The translations under genes and the position numbers were made by a program. A DNA stretch of 64,000 nt from Anthoceros angustus (lineage: Eukaryota > Streptophyta > Anthocerotopsida > Anthocerotales > Anthocerotaceae). Under the pieces are notes generated by a model. It did no database searches. It had not been told where the DNA came from and was given only the letters and a program-made list of their open reading frames with translations. Within the stretch, counting starts at the first letter, position 1. Every line of letters starts with the position of its first letter. Positions 25,580-37,964 of the stretch are shown one piece after another. The DNA lies in NCBI GenBank assembly GCA_010909165.1, contig VJWM01000068.1, forward strand, positions 1 to 64,000, read 5' to 3'.

Positions 25580-27899
25580 CGCCTTCTCTAACATCAAATC
25601 GCACTAGCTAGTTCGCACTGAAAATTTGAGAGGAAATCACGGTATTGGAAGCGGTCTTGGCGACCTTGCAATGCTCTACAAGTACAAGATCGCTTGCGGT
25701 AACACGTGATCGCCCACCATCCCTTCACCAACATCATGTCTGGTTACGCATCAAGCGAAAAATTGAGGAAATCATAGCATGGAATGGGTCTCTGGAAATC
25801 ACGGCATGGATTGGGTCTCTACTTGAAATCACGGCATGGAGCGGGCCTCCTCCTCTTCCTTTCCCTCTCCCCTCCTCCTTCTTCCCATCTCCCCTCCTTC
25901 CTCCCTCCTTCCTCTCCTTCCTCCTCCTTCTTCCCATCTCCCCTCCTTCCTCCTCCTCCTTCCTCCTCCTTCCTCTCTCCCCTCCTTCCTCCCCTCCTTC
26001 CTCCTCCTCCTCCTCTCCTGATCCTCTCCCTCCTCCTCTCCTCCTCCTCCTCCTGATCCCTCTCCCCATTTCCTCCTTGCCTCCTCCTCCTCCTCCTCCT
26101 CCTCCTCCTCCTCCTCCTCCTCCTCCTCTATATGGATCCTCCCCCATTTCCTCCTTGCCTCCTCCTCCTCCTCCTCCTCCTCCTCTATATGATCCCTCCC
26201 CTCCTCCTTGCCTCCTCCTCCTCCTCCTCCTCCTCTACCTCATCCCTCTCCCCTCCTCCTTGCCTCTCCTCCTCCTCTACCTCGATCCCTCTCCCCTTTT
26301 CCTCCTTACCTCCTCTCCTCCTCCTCTCCTCTCTACCTCAGATCCCTCTCCCCTTTTCCTCCTTGCCTCTCTACCTCCTCCTCCTCTACCTCAGATCCCT
26401 CTCCCCCTTTTCCTCCTTGACTCTCCTGCTCCTCCTCCTCCTCCTCCTCCTCCTTATTTACCTCTGATCCCCGTCCCCCTTTTCCTCCTTGCCTATCGCC
26501 TTCTCTAACATCAAATGACACTAGCTAGTTACGCAACAGCTGAAAATTTGAGAGGAAATCACAGTATTGGAAGTACAAGATCTGCGCGGGTGTACACGTG
26601 ATCCCACCATCCGTCACCTCTCATGTCACCGTTACGCATCGGCTGAAAAATTGAGACTAGAAATCACGACTTGGAGCGGGTCTTTACTTGAAATCACGGC
26701 ATGGAGCGGGCCTCTTTCTTTCCCTCTCCCCTCCTCCTCCTTTCCATCTCCTCCTCCTCCTCCTCCTCCTTCCTCCTCCTTCTTCCCATCTCCTCCTTCC
26801 TCCTCCTTCCTCCTCCTCCTTCCTCCCCCTCCTTCCTCCTCCTCCTCCTCCTCCTCCCCTCTACCGATCCCTCTCCTTTTCCTCCTTGCCTCCTCCTCCT
26901 CCTGATCCCTCTCCCCATTTCCTCCTCCTCCTCCTCCTCCTCCTCCTCCTCCTCCTCCTCCTCCTCCTCCTCCCCCGATCCCTCTCCCCTTTCCTCCTTG
27001 CCTCTCCTCCTCCTCCTCCTCCTCCTCCTCTCTCCTCCCCTCCTCCTCCTCCTCCTCCTCCTCCTCCTCCTCCTACCTCATCCCTCTCCCCTTTTCCTCC
27101 TTGCCTCTACCTCCTCCTCCTCTACCTCGATCCCTCTCCCCTTTTCCTCCTTACTCACCTCCTCCTCCTCTACCTCGGATCCCTCTCCCCTTTTCCTCCT
27201 TGCCTCTCTACCTCCTCCTCCTCTACCTCGATCCCTCTTCCTCCTTGACTCTCCCGCCCTCCTCCTCCTCCTCCTCCTCCTTACCTCGATCCCGTCCCCT
27301 TTTCCTCCTTGCCTATCGCCTTCTCTAACATCAAATGACACTAGCTAGTTACGCAACTGAAAATTTGAGAGGAAATCACGATTGGAAGTACAAGATCGCG
27401 GTGTACGTGATCCCGCCCGCCACCATCCGTCACCTACGTCATGTCAATCGGTTACGCCTGAAAAATTGAGACTAGAAATCACGCTTGAACGGGTCTTTAC
27501 TTGAAATCACAGCATGGAACGGGCCTCTTCTTTCCTCTCCTCCTCCTCCTTTCCATCTACCTCCTCTTCCCTCTCCCCTCCTCTTCCTTCCCTCTCCCTC
27601 CTCTTGCTCCTCTTCTTTTCCATCTTCCCTCCTCCTCCTTATAATCTCCCCTCCTTCCTTTCCTCCTCCTCCTTCCTCTCGCCTCCTCCTCCTCCTCCTC
27701 CTCCTCCTCCTCTACCTCATCCCTCTCCCCTTTTCCTCATTGCCTCCCTTCCTCCTCTCCTCCTCCTCCTACTCCTCCTCCTCCTCTACCTCGGATCCTC
27801 TCCCCTATTTCCTCCTTGCCTCTCCCTTCCTCCTCTCCTCCTCTTCCTCCCCACCTCTCCCTTCGCCTCTCCCCTCCTTCTCCTTGCCTCAACGCAGAG
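25580..27899 (+). repeat. Three tandem units, each a short head plus a CCT/TCC-rich tract
   Basis: Units start at about 25580, 26495 and 27315 with CTTCTCTAACATCAAAT. Each has a head of about 220-270 bp, with GAAAATTTGAGAGGAAATCA and a conserved TTGAAATCACGGCATGGA-type motif. The head runs into a 330-650 bp pyrimidine tract of CCT repeats broken by CTCTCCCC and CTTGCCTC. Tracts shorten from unit 1 to unit 3. A partial older head precedes the first unit (about 25.43-25.58 kb). The plus strand is almost pure C/T for hundreds of bases. Confidence 0.9.
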
Positions 27900-28343
27900 T
27901 GAGCCTCGGACCCACGAACTTAGACATAGGTAAATAATATTATGTTTAGGTCACCTTTAAAGGTGATGTTAATGGGCATGTGATATTGTGTCCGGGCACC
28001 ATTAACAAATAGTTGTGAAGAGAGAGTGCAAAGAAGAGCGCTAGGAAAAACCTTAACTAATTGTACTCCCAATGGGGTGTAATAAAGATGGGGACCGAAG
28101 AGAAGAGAGAGGGTCCTTGTCTGATCATGTTGCAATTGCATGAGGGAATTCATAAACAATGCATATGAGAGAGGGATGTAGTTAAGAGGGTGAAGTGGTA
28201 GAGAGAGCCAGTTCTGTTAAGATTGTAGGCCCACTTGGGAAAGAAATGACAAACTTAATACCAAGCCTCCAAATGATGTTGCAAGTTAGAAGTATAACAT
28301 AAAATTGCAACAACGATCGAATATAGGCTGCCCTTTAGTAGTG
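27900..28343 (-). mobile_element. CACTA-like right arm (inner)
   Basis: The right end reads CTGCCCTTTAGTAGTG at 28328-28343, the inverted CACTACTA terminus. Inside it are TTGCAA and AACTTAATACCAAGCCTCC words related to the subterminal repeats of the left arms. It pairs best with the left terminus at 24738 or 22833. No target-site duplication could be confirmed. Confidence 0.55.
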
Positions 28344-30590
28344 GAATGGCTCACGTGCCACCCATCGCCCTTGCACAATGGTGTAGATGTTGATATAGAT
28401 TATTAGAACAAGGAATGGGTCACGTCAAACGACTCGACGGTGGCATGTTTTCTTCCATGCCATGAGTTTTCAATTATTCTAATGGCTTGCACCCACCTTC
28501 CTTGGACCATGGTGGAGGGAGAATTTTATTTGAGAGAAAGGGAACCATTGTCCTTGGTTCATGGCGGTTGTAAGATGGCCATGACCTTGTCATGGCATGG
28601 CACTTCCTTGGTCATCGGCCACTCGAAATCGCATTGCAAACACTTGTCCTGGGTCACGAAATGGTCATAAAAAGCGGGGACTATATATGGCATGCATGGA
28701 GGAATGGCATCGTGGACAAGGAAGGTTTCGGCACGTGCACAAACACTAGTGGGAAGGTGGCATGGCAAGGCAAGGAGCCACCGGCATGGCATGCCACGTA
28801 GTCCCCTTCTTGGATGGAAGCACGGAAGGATGGTCCTAGCGCAAGTGAGGTGGGCACGCCTGTGGAGAATGCGGATTCAATCAAGTGGAGAGGTGGATGA
28901 TCATCGCGTGGAGCGTGGAGGCGGCGAGAGGTGTGGGTCCGGAGGGGAGCAACTTCCAGCAGGTGGAGTCGCTGCCAAAGAGGAGGACGATGGAGAAAGC
29001 GGCCGCAAGGGAGTGGGTGTCTCTAATAGGTGGGGAGCTAATTTGAGCTGCTTGCAGGAGAGAATCCAAAACTTTCGGAGGAGGAATCGCTGTGGCCGTG
29101 ACATCGGAGGGAGGAGGAATTTGGCGTGAGTCAGAAAGAGGACTGTGGTGATCGGGAGGAGCATGGTGGTGCTGCCCAAGAGGCCGACCGTGTGGCGAGA
29201 GAGAGGCCATTGGTCTTGTGGACCTTCCTCATGGCGATGGACAACCCCAACAACGTGGGAGGAGGATGCCTGGAGGGAGGAACTGCCCCAGGAGTGGAGA
29301 CCGGTCTCTGGAGGAGGCGGTTGCGGAGGCGGCCAAGGAACGCGTGCATATGATGGTCGAGGACGGTGAGGAGAAGGACACCGTGGCGGCAATGATGGGG
29401 AAAGCCAAGCGAGGAGGCATGTGGAGATGGCGGATGATGAGGTGGAGACCGACATACATTGCTACCACCAAATTGGAGAATTGATGGAGCAGGCGCGGTA
29501 AGCCACTGACGACGCCATTGCCGCAGGCCGCATGGGCGTGGTGGAGTGTACATGGCTGTGAGCGGTTATGCGATGGAGGTTGGGTGGAGAATGAGGAGTT
29601 GACCGTTGGTGCGACGTGGTGATATGTAGGACGTGAGCTCTAAGTGATGTGTGCATGAGCAGGAAGAAGGGAAGGAAAGCTGGTGGAAGGTGAAGGCCAT
29701 GTCGGAAGGAAGGCACAGATACTAGTGGAGAGAAGGAAGATGGAGGAAAGGTGGCAACAGGGGGCCACCGTCAAGTGATCTTGGAGGCAACGTAGATGGT
29801 GGGGAACTGGATGTGGGAGCGGAGCGCTGGAGAGATGGTGGGAAATGGATGTGGGAGCGGAGCACTGGAGAGATGGTGGGGAACTGGATGGATGAGAGAA
29901 TTCGGGAGCACATGCCGAATGCAACTGGAAAACAACCGTGGTGGTGGGCGTTTGTGGAGGGGAATGTGAATGTTCGAGCCATTTTCTTGCGACTGGAGTC
30001 GCCAAGACGTGGGTGGACGGTGATGGATGGTCAAGAACAAAGATGGAATTGGTATTCCCACCTTTGTAGCCTAGCATTTACAGGGTCCTTCGCCGTGAAA
30101 GTGGTGATTGAGGCGGATAGGTCTAGGAAGTTGTGGAGGAACCACGAAAACAATGGTGTTGGTCTCAAGAGTCACCAAGTGACGCAAGACGCATATGGCC
30201 ATATCACTTGGAAGACGATATGTTTGTAGATAAAGCCAATTGCATCATGGCAACAAAGCCATCGTTGAAAGGGATAGAGGACGCTTGAATCCAAAAATTC
30301 CAATTAATTTGTCAATAAAATCAAACACTTATATATGCAAGGTATGAGAGTGACGTAAGGGTTAGTACACATATTACTATATAAACAAGTCTTGACGCCT
30401 ATATACATATATACATATACAAAGGAGGCATATATAAGTACACTAATATAATATAAGTATAGATGGATGTGTACATATATATGTACACATACTTACACAT
30501 ACTTATGTCTTGAAGCCTATATACATATATATGTATACAAAGGATATGCAAAGGAGGTAAAATAGGAAGGGAAGGACAGGAGAGAGAGGT
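28344..30590. other. Interval between CACTA-like right ends, no recognised gene
   Basis: Frames of up to 184 codons overlap on both strands in the G-rich 28.7-29.9 kb part, and none shows a domain. A 39-bp unit (GATGGTGGGGAACTGGATG...) is repeated about 2.5 times at 29791-29897. TATATACATATA words are common at 30.39-30.54 kb. If the outer termini at 18346 and 31170 belong together, this is interior of that element, but no tnp2-type transposase is visible. Confidence 0.4.
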
Positions 30591-31170
30591 CCTTGTTACA
30601 ATCATGTTGCAAGAGGAAGAGGAAGAGTATAAAATGGTTGTGATAGGGGAGGTCCTTCTCATCATGATGGAGGAGGAGAAGTGAAAGAGTATAAAAGGGT
30701 GTGATAAGGGAGCAATAACTAGTGGTGAGGTGAGAGGAGAGAGACCAAGCATTGTGTTAAGATGGGGTGAGAAGGTGGATAAGAAATTGACACCTGAACA
30801 CCAAGCCACCAAAGAGTGTTGCAATTTTGAAGTGGTACATGAAGTGAGAGACCAAGCATTGTGTTAGGATGGTGGGAGAAGGAAGAGAAAAATGGACCAA
30901 CTTAACACCAAGCCATCAAAACATGTTGCAAGTTGGAAGTGTTACATAAAATTGCAACACGATCGTAATACAAGGTGGGAAATTATTAACAATGCTTGTG
31001 AGAGAGGGGTGTACGATAAGGGTGAGGTGGGAAGAGAGAGTGCTGTTCGTGTTAAGATGGTCGCACCAAACGAAACTAACAAACTTAATACCAAGCCTCC
31101 AAAACATGTTGCAATGTGGAAGTGTAACAAAAATTGCAACATCGATCTATAGGGTGCCTTTTCTAGTAGG
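30590..31170 (-). mobile_element. CACTA-like right arm (outer)
   Basis: It ends in GGTGCCTTTTCTAGTAGG (31153-31170), the inverted form of the left terminus CCTACTAGAAAAGGGCA. The preceding 550 bp repeat TTGCAA, GTGTTA(A/G)GATGG and ACCAAGCC(A/T)CCAAA in several near copies, as in CACTA subterminal regions. It is the likely partner of the outer left arm at 18346, giving a composite of about 12.8 kb that encloses the inner element. Confidence 0.55.
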
Positions 31171-33521
31171 TTGAGCTCAATTGCTTCTCACCGGTCCTCC
31201 ATGTGCTCAACAACCTCGCCTTGTGCTCTCGATGAAGACGCCAATGCTTCATCCCCAAGTACTTGACATTTGGATGAAGTTGTATCACTTTGTGTATGCG
31301 GCCTCAATTCCATCTCCGCACCGTGCCGTTCTTCTCGATGAAGTCCTCCCGATTGGTAAGGTGCCCGCCTCCACATGAACAACTCCATTCGATCCTTGTC
31401 TCCTCTCATCTTGATGACTCCTAGAGACAAGTCCTCTTGATCACTGAGTAATCCGGCGACAAAGCGTATCTTATGTGTTGCCACTCACACATCCTTCAAA
31501 GATTATTCATTGAGTCATTTGAGTTCCCCTTATTTGGTACCAAAATCGAGGTGTTGTCCTCTCTCTTCGCCGGACTTGAATTGGCCGATGGTTGGCTAGT
31601 TAGTAGCTTCCTGATTGAGTGTGTCCAGGGCATGCACTCCAAGCGGTTAGTGGCTAAGTCAAAACCCTTAATCAAGGTTAACACACCGTGCTTGCTTAGA
31701 TCGTGATTAGTGAAACCTCTAAGTATCTATGCGTGTAAATTGCATACAAATACTAGGTCTATATAAGTCAAGAGTAGTCTCTATATAAGTCAAGAGCTCA
31801 ACATGGGTAAGTTGGATAGCAAAATATAAGAACACTAAGCACGCTCGAGTCCAATTAGTACCTGGATGGGGTGCTAGCCAACGGAGAGTTTTGAACAGAA
31901 AGCGAAATCAAATGGCTAGATAAATAGCCATTTAAGCATGCTTTTTAAGCATGTAGGCAAGGGACCCTCTAAAGTGTGTCCAAGGCTTGAGGCCAAGGGA
32001 GGAGCCTAAGTCCAAGGAGAGGAGGAGAAGAAGCCCAAGTCCAAGGATAGGAGGAGAAGAAGCCCAAGTCCAAGGAGAGGAGGAGAAGAAGCCCAAGTAC
32101 AAGGAGAGGAATGAGGCCTCCACAAGGGGTTTGGCCTTTTAAGGCCAACCAACCAAGGGAGAAACAAGAGTATTTTACTATTGGGCGCCAGATTTCAAGG
32201 GATAAGGGAAGAGAGGGCATCACCTAACACACTAAGCCTGCATCGCCTAGCACACTAAGCTTAGCAAGCTTATCAATCCTAGCACGCGTATCTAGCGTAA
32301 ATACACAAGATCATAGCTTGTAACAATAGGAGGGAGTAGTTCGCACCATCAGCACACTCTTCCCAGAACAACACATGAATCATGCTCTCGAGTCATGGCT
32401 TCCGCTCCTCACAACACCCTTGCATTGCATATCTAGAGGACAAGCTATGATTTGAGCTTGTCCTCAGTGGAAGGGTCTATATATATTATAGTGCCCTTGG
32501 CATCGACATATTCCTAAGATATCTTATTGGCATCAGCATATGCCAGAAATATCCTTAGAATACACTATAATATGCAAGGAATATGCTAAAGTATATTACT
32601 TGAGCTTATCCACTTAGCTAACATTGAGAAACACATGCACACACATCCGCGGGAAGGCTTTGATTGATATGATCTGGTGATAGAAAGGGGTTTTGAAAAA
32701 ATTTTGCCCAACCCTATTTTGCCCAACCCTATTTCATGAAACCGGTTGGTTTGGTTTTGTTGGTTTTGTAGGTGTTCACCTGGGCATTCCTGGCTCCAAG
32801 ACCACTTCCTTCGTCAGTCATTTACGGCCCGCCAGACTCAGTTCATAGCGATTTAGTCGGTGTGATGAAAGGCCGACCTCATTTTTCCATAATTTCGCCA
32901 TGTCCGTAGTTTCGTGATTTTGTGTGGTTTGTATGTTTTGTATACTGGGGTCAGCGCATAAGTGTCGCCTAACACGTTATGATACTTGTGCACGTTAACT
33001 GCAAAAAAGAACGCCAAAAATGATCTTCTAATGGGAAAACATGTCCTTTTGAGGTCCGGATGTTCAACTCCAAAATAATGTAGCAGAGCATCACAGAGGT
33101 TCACCCAGACCGCCTCATATATCTATCCTATGCCCTAATGCGATGAAGAGCACCCTCCCCTTTTTTATCCTACACTTGTTTCCGCCTCTTCATAGGATCT
33201 AGTACCGAGTTATCATCAAACATGCTGGGGCCATTGAAAACAAGTGCACCGTGGGGCAAGGGGCCTGTGTGTGCACACCACGCAGCACTTGGGGCAGGCC
33301 TGTGTGCGCGCACTGCTGGGCAGGAGGCTCAAGTGCACCCGAGGTCAAGAAGGCTATGACTCAGCGCTGCACTGGGCAAGGAGGCTGCAGCGCACACAAG
33401 CGCACACCCAAGGTCAAGAAGGGCCCACGAGCATGAATCCATATGGTTCATGCCTCCTAAGGCCTCCCAAACCTCATCCAAAGAAAAAGAACAAAAATCT
33501 AAAACCCCCAAAAAGCCCAAA
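31171..33521. other. No recognised gene; short tandem repeats
   Basis: A 29-bp unit (GTCCAAGGAGAGGAGGAGAA...) is repeated about 3.5 times at 32010-32110. A sequence near 32.28-32.58 kb contains a TATATATATTAT box and repeated ATATGC words and could be LTR-derived, but no partner was found. Open frames are short and lack domains. Confidence 0.4.
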
Positions 33522-34435
33522 GTCCAATTTTTCTGCAATTGCGCCGACTTTCCTAAATTTTTGATATTTTTGAGTTTTTGGTTTTTTATATATATTTTGT
33601 TTTAAAGGGTTCCTCTCGACGCTTTTCAACCTTTTTGTGCACAACCCTAATGTGGATATGTTCTTATCTTTACTTAGCCCTCATCTTTGTAGTGGTTAAA
33701 ACTTTGAACTAGTAGTGAGAACCTTTTGCATCTTTTGAATCTTGAGACGCTGGGCCCGCCCAAGTGCACTATGCCACTCATTTCGACCGCACGGATCAAG
33801 AGCATCGTGTCAATGAAGATATTATTGTCCCAATATATAAGAAACAAAGTCCTGTAAAATTCACAGAGCGAGAGTATAGTCTTAGGATTGACTAGATCGC
33901 TTATACACTGCTACAGTACAAGCCCTAAAACCTAAAATTTTATACGTTCAACACCGGCAATGATTGCCGTATTGAGACTATTTAAATGACAAGTCTAATA
34001 ACATGATAATCAAGTTATCATGGCATCTTTTGAATTGCCTTTGATCCTCATTCTCTCTAAACACCTAGTAGTAAGTAGAAATTTTTGTTCTAGTTAGTAT
34101 ATTGTGGAAGACACCAATTTTGGTGCCATTGAGGACTTCTTCAAACATAGAATGTGCTTGCTACAGACGAGTGGCTAACGAGCCTGTGCCATAGATTGTA
34201 TCTATGTGGCGCCTGAGGCAAGGTGGCCAGCCACAATCTCATTTCCCTGAATTCATGTACTAATGTGCTTGGCATGTATGCAAACTTATCCCACGCCATG
34301 TTGTTCGCACTAACCCGTGTCATCGCCCCAATTACTCTTCTCGCCTAATTTTTTGGCCCGCTTAGTTTCCTCAGGTGATTTCACATCCCCGACCACGGTT
34401 CTCGAGTTGGTAGTTTTGAAATGCGTGATCGCGGG

Positions 34436-34714
34436 CTAGTCCACCGGCATGGTGCCCTTCATTGGGTTTTTCCCTTTGTTTTTGGATGGATGGGTTTTTC
34501 CCATCTCTTTTATAATAAAATCTTCTTTACCATTTCCTAAGCGCAAGACCACTTGATAACGAAAAGAGTCGGCATGATAACCCGCTTCAAGATACTCACT
34601 TATTCCGCCCATATGTATATTATATTGCTGGGCTATGGAACTGATTAATCGTGCCATACCCATCGCGATGGCGTAACGCGTTAGAGTAATTAAACAGTAC
34701 CATAATTTACACAT
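34436..34714 (-). CDS. Hypothetical protein, 92 codons, in duplication B copy 1
   Basis: This is an open minus-strand frame with natural composition: TRYAIAMGMARLISSIAQQY near the N-terminus and a lysine-rich C-terminus (KTHPSKNKGKNPMKG). I recognise no family. The equivalent stretch in copy 2 (about 36.60-36.87 kb) is interrupted by small indels, so it is either non-coding or damaged there. Confidence 0.25.
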   Translation of the reverse strand: MCKLWYCLITLTRYAIAMGMARLISSIAQQYNIHMGGISEYLEAGYHADSFRYQVVLRLGNGKEDFIIKEMGKTHPSKNKGKNPMKGTMPVD

Positions 34715-35020
34715 ACACGTTACCTTAGATAATTACATAGCTATAGAAACATGCTAATCTTTGCCGTACAGAAGAAGAAAAACCTAATGTGGAGAACGCG
34801 ATCAACACCGGTATCGCAAAACCCAATTAAGACTCTATTTTCGCTAGCTAGTAATTAGGTGAAATATCAGGAAGTGTTGTCACACATTTCCAAGCGGTTG
34901 TTTGATCTTCGAACGCATCGAGCTCGGGATTGTTAGCCCTGCCAGCCTACGACTGCCAAGCTTCTCCCAACGATGACGACGGGAGACCTGGAGGAAAGCG
35001 TGACGAACTCGCGAAGGACT

Positions 35021-35388
35021 CTAGAGGGTATGAGCTGCGGTGTTGAGCAGAAGGAGAAGGACAAGCATGACGAAGACGACCCAGCCAAAGATATCGATGA
35101 AGCTTGCGTCGGAGCCATCGTAGCTGACACGACTGCCCTGCCTGGAGTTGGGATACTCCAAGTGCTGGTTATGCTGTGAGAATAGCTCCAGTAGAGAAGG
35201 AGCACCAGCATGACAGGCACGAGGAGGCTCACAAAACGCCGAACTGCTTCACAGCCAGCGTGAGCAGCGGTTGGAAGTGGAGCCATAGTGGCAGAGCCCA
35301 CATGGAGGCCAGCACGGCCAGGAAGAAGAGAGGCATCCATGGCGCAGGAGGAGGCGGTCTCGTGTGCGTAGTACTCCGCCATGGACAT
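35021..35388 (-). pseudogene. Small three-helix membrane protein, copy 1, frameshifted
   Basis: The start at 35388 gives MSMAEYYAHE. Three hydrophobic segments are readable across frames: FFLAVLASMWALPLWLHF (first helix), SLLVPVMLVLLLYW (second) and IFGWVVFVMLVLLLLLNT (third). Between the last two is a polar loop (HLEYPNSRQGSRVSYDGSDA), and the C-terminus AAHTL is followed by TAG at 35023-35021. About 120 residues in total, no signal peptide, probably a multi-pass membrane protein of unknown role. Two or three frame changes separate the segments, so it cannot be translated as given. The family is not recognised. A duplicate lies at 37184-37551. Confidence 0.5.
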
Positions 35389-35702
35389 GCAGCTCGCAGG
35401 CAAGCTTACTGTTTCAAGCAAGTATCAAGGATTGCAGCACAAACCATTTCATCCCGAAGTTCAAGAACCAGCCTCCAGCACAGGCCATGGGGTTGGCCAG
35501 CAAGCTTAGGACTCCTTGAAAACCTTTGCTTACCGGAAGCAGGAGGAGAGGGTTTTGAGAGCGGCTGCTCCAGACTTCAGGGGCCTTTATCAAGAGAGCA
35601 CGAGCAGGCTCCACCTGCATCAACAAATGTAACACTCGAGGAGCTTGATGCATGCACGTATGAGGGACAGCAAGAGACGAGGAGGAGTGAAATATTGGCC
35701 CT

Positions 35703-37870
35703 GTCCAATTTTTCAGCACTGCGCCGCACTTTCCCTAAATTTTTGATATTTTTGAGTTTTTGGTTTTTTATATATATTTTGTTTTAAAGGGTCTTTTCGA
35801 CGCTTTTCAACCTTTTTTGTGCACAACCCTAATGTGGATATGTTCTTATCTTTACTTAGCCCTCATCTTTGTAGTGGTTAAAACTTTGAACTAGTAGTGA
35901 GAACCTTTGCATCTTTTGAATCTTGAGACGCTTTACGAGGCTCGACCAAGTGCACCATGCCACTCTCATTTTCGACCACCGCGGATCAAGAGCATCGTGT
36001 CAATGAAGATATTATTGTCCCAATATATAGAAAACAAAGTCCTCAGAAATTCACGAGCGAGAGTATAGTCTTAGGATTGACTAGACCGCTACACTGCACT
36101 ACAAGCCCTAAAAACTCTAAAATTTTGATACGTTCAACACCGGCAAGCGTGTATTGAGACTATTTAAATGACAAGTCTAATAACATGATAATCGTATCAT
36201 GGCATCTTTTGAATTGCCTTGATCCCTCATTCTCTCTAAACACCTAGTAGTGGCGCAGAAATTTTGTTCTAGTTAGTATATTGTGGAAGACACCAATTTT
36301 GGTGCCATTGAGGACTTCTTCAAACATAGAATGCTATACAGACGAAAGTGGCTAACTAGCTGCCATAGATTGTATCTATGTGCCTGAGGCAAGGTGGCCA
36401 CCACAATCCATTTCCAATTCATGTACTAATGTGCTTGCATGTATGCAAAACCGCCATCCCACGCTCGGTGTATGTTCGCACTAACCCGTGTCACACCCAC
36501 CACTCTTCTCCGCCTAATTTTTTGGCCCTAGTTTCCTCAGGTGATTTCACATCCGATACTAAGTTCTTCAGCGGTTGGTAGTTTTGAAATGCGTGATCGC
36601 GGGCTAGTCCACTGCATGGTGCCCTTCATTGGGTTTTTCCCTTGTTTTTGGATGGATGGGTTTTTCCCATCTCTTTTATAATAAAATCTTCTTTACCATT
36701 TCCTAAGCGCAAGACCACTTGATAACGAAAAGAGCTCGGCATGATAACTCGCTTCAAGATACTCACTTATTCCGCCCATATGTATATTATATTGCTGGGC
36801 TATGGAATCGATTAATCGTACATACCCATCGCCGCTGATGGCGTAACGTTAGGAGTAATTAAACAGTACCATAATTATACATACACGTTACCTTAGATAA
36901 TTACATAGCTATAGAAACATGCTAATCTTTGCTGTACAGAAGAAGAAAAACCTAATGAGAACGCGATCAACACCGGTATCGCAAAACCCAATTAAGACTC
37001 TATTTTCGCTAGCTAGTAATTGGTGAAATATCAGGAAGTGTTGTCACACATTTCCAAGCGGGTTGTTTGATTCGAACGCATCGAGCCTGGATTGTTAGCC
37101 CTGCCAGCCTACGACTGCCAAGCTTCTCCCAACGATGACGACGGGAGACCTGGAGGAAAGCGTGACGAACTCTGCGAAGGACTCTAGAGGGTATGAGCTG
37201 CGGTGTTGAGCAGAAGGAGAAGGACAAGGACATGACGAAGACGACCCAGCCAAAGATATCGATGAAGCTTGCGTCGGAGCCATCGTAGCTGACACGACTG
37301 CCCTGCCTGGAGTTGGGATACTCCAAGTGCTGGTTATGCTGTGAGAATAGCTCCAGTAGAGAAGGAGCACCAGCATGACAGGCACGAGGAGGCTCTACAA
37401 AACGCCGAACTGCTTCACAGCCAGCGGAGCAGTGTTGGAAGTGGAGCCATAGTGGCAGAGCCCACATGGAGGCCAGCACGGCCAGGAAGAAGAGAGGCAT
37501 CCATGGCGCAGGAGGAGGCGGTCTCTCGTGCGTAGTCTCCGCCATGGACATGCAGCTCGCAGGCAAGCTTACTGTTTCAAGTAAGTATCAAGGATTGCAG
37601 CACAAACCATTTCATCCTGAAGTTCAAGAACCAGCCTCCAGCACAGGCCATGGGGTTGGCCAGCAAGCTTAGGACTCCCTTGAAAACCTTTGCTTACCGG
37701 AAGCAGGAGGAGAGGGTTTTGAGAGCGGCTGCTCCAGACTCTTCAGGGGCCTTTATCAAGAGAGCACGAGCAGGCTCCACCTGCATCAACAAATGTAACA
37801 CACTGAGGAGCTTGATGCATGCACGTATGAGGGACAGCAAGAGACGAGGAGGTGAAATATTGGCCCTGTC
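35703..37870. repeat. Tandem duplication B, copy 2 (about 2.17 kb)
   Basis: This is the direct repeat of 33522-35702. At its right end the shared word CCCTGTC is followed by TTCAGCAC, which also occurs just inside the unit start. The junction may therefore reflect slippage or an aborted third copy. Confidence 0.88.
37184..37551 (-). pseudogene. Small three-helix membrane protein, copy 2, frameshifted
   Basis: The duplicate of 35021-35388 starts MSMAETTHERPPPPAPWMPL and runs in frame through the first helix. It shifts frame after LWLHFQ, where copy 1 continues with LLTLAVKQFGVL. The C-terminal half (YDGSDASFIDIFGWVVFVM) is readable in the original frame before another slip. The frame breaks differ from those in copy 1, so a consensus of both would be longer than either. 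Function unknown. Confidence 0.5.
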
Positions 37871-37964
37871 TTCAGCACACGAGGTCCATATATCACAGTC
37901 TGCTGCACATGGTACTTCCTGCTGTAAGGGGTTACTGACGTCATGACTGTAAGGCATGGGCCAT

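Larger units (their letters stand above)
33522..35702. repeat. Tandem duplication B, copy 1 (about 2.18 kb)
   Basis: The segment from GTCCAATTTTTC to GTGAAATATTGGCCCT is repeated directly at 35703-37870. Each copy carries a small membrane-protein gene on the minus strand near its right end and an unassigned minus-strand frame in its middle. Differences are mostly small deletions. Confidence 0.88.

Noticed and set aside
25645..26508. 287-codon plus-strand frame rich in Pro, Leu and Ser, and similar frames at 26688-27348 and 27485-27937
   Set aside because: They are translations of CCT repeats, open in all three frames and on the other strand as Gly/Glu/Arg runs. No unique sequence or domain is present.
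32280..32600. Possible solo LTR with a TATATATATTAT box
   Set aside because: No second copy, no clear TG...CA ends and no target duplication could be found, so it is mentioned only within the interval description.
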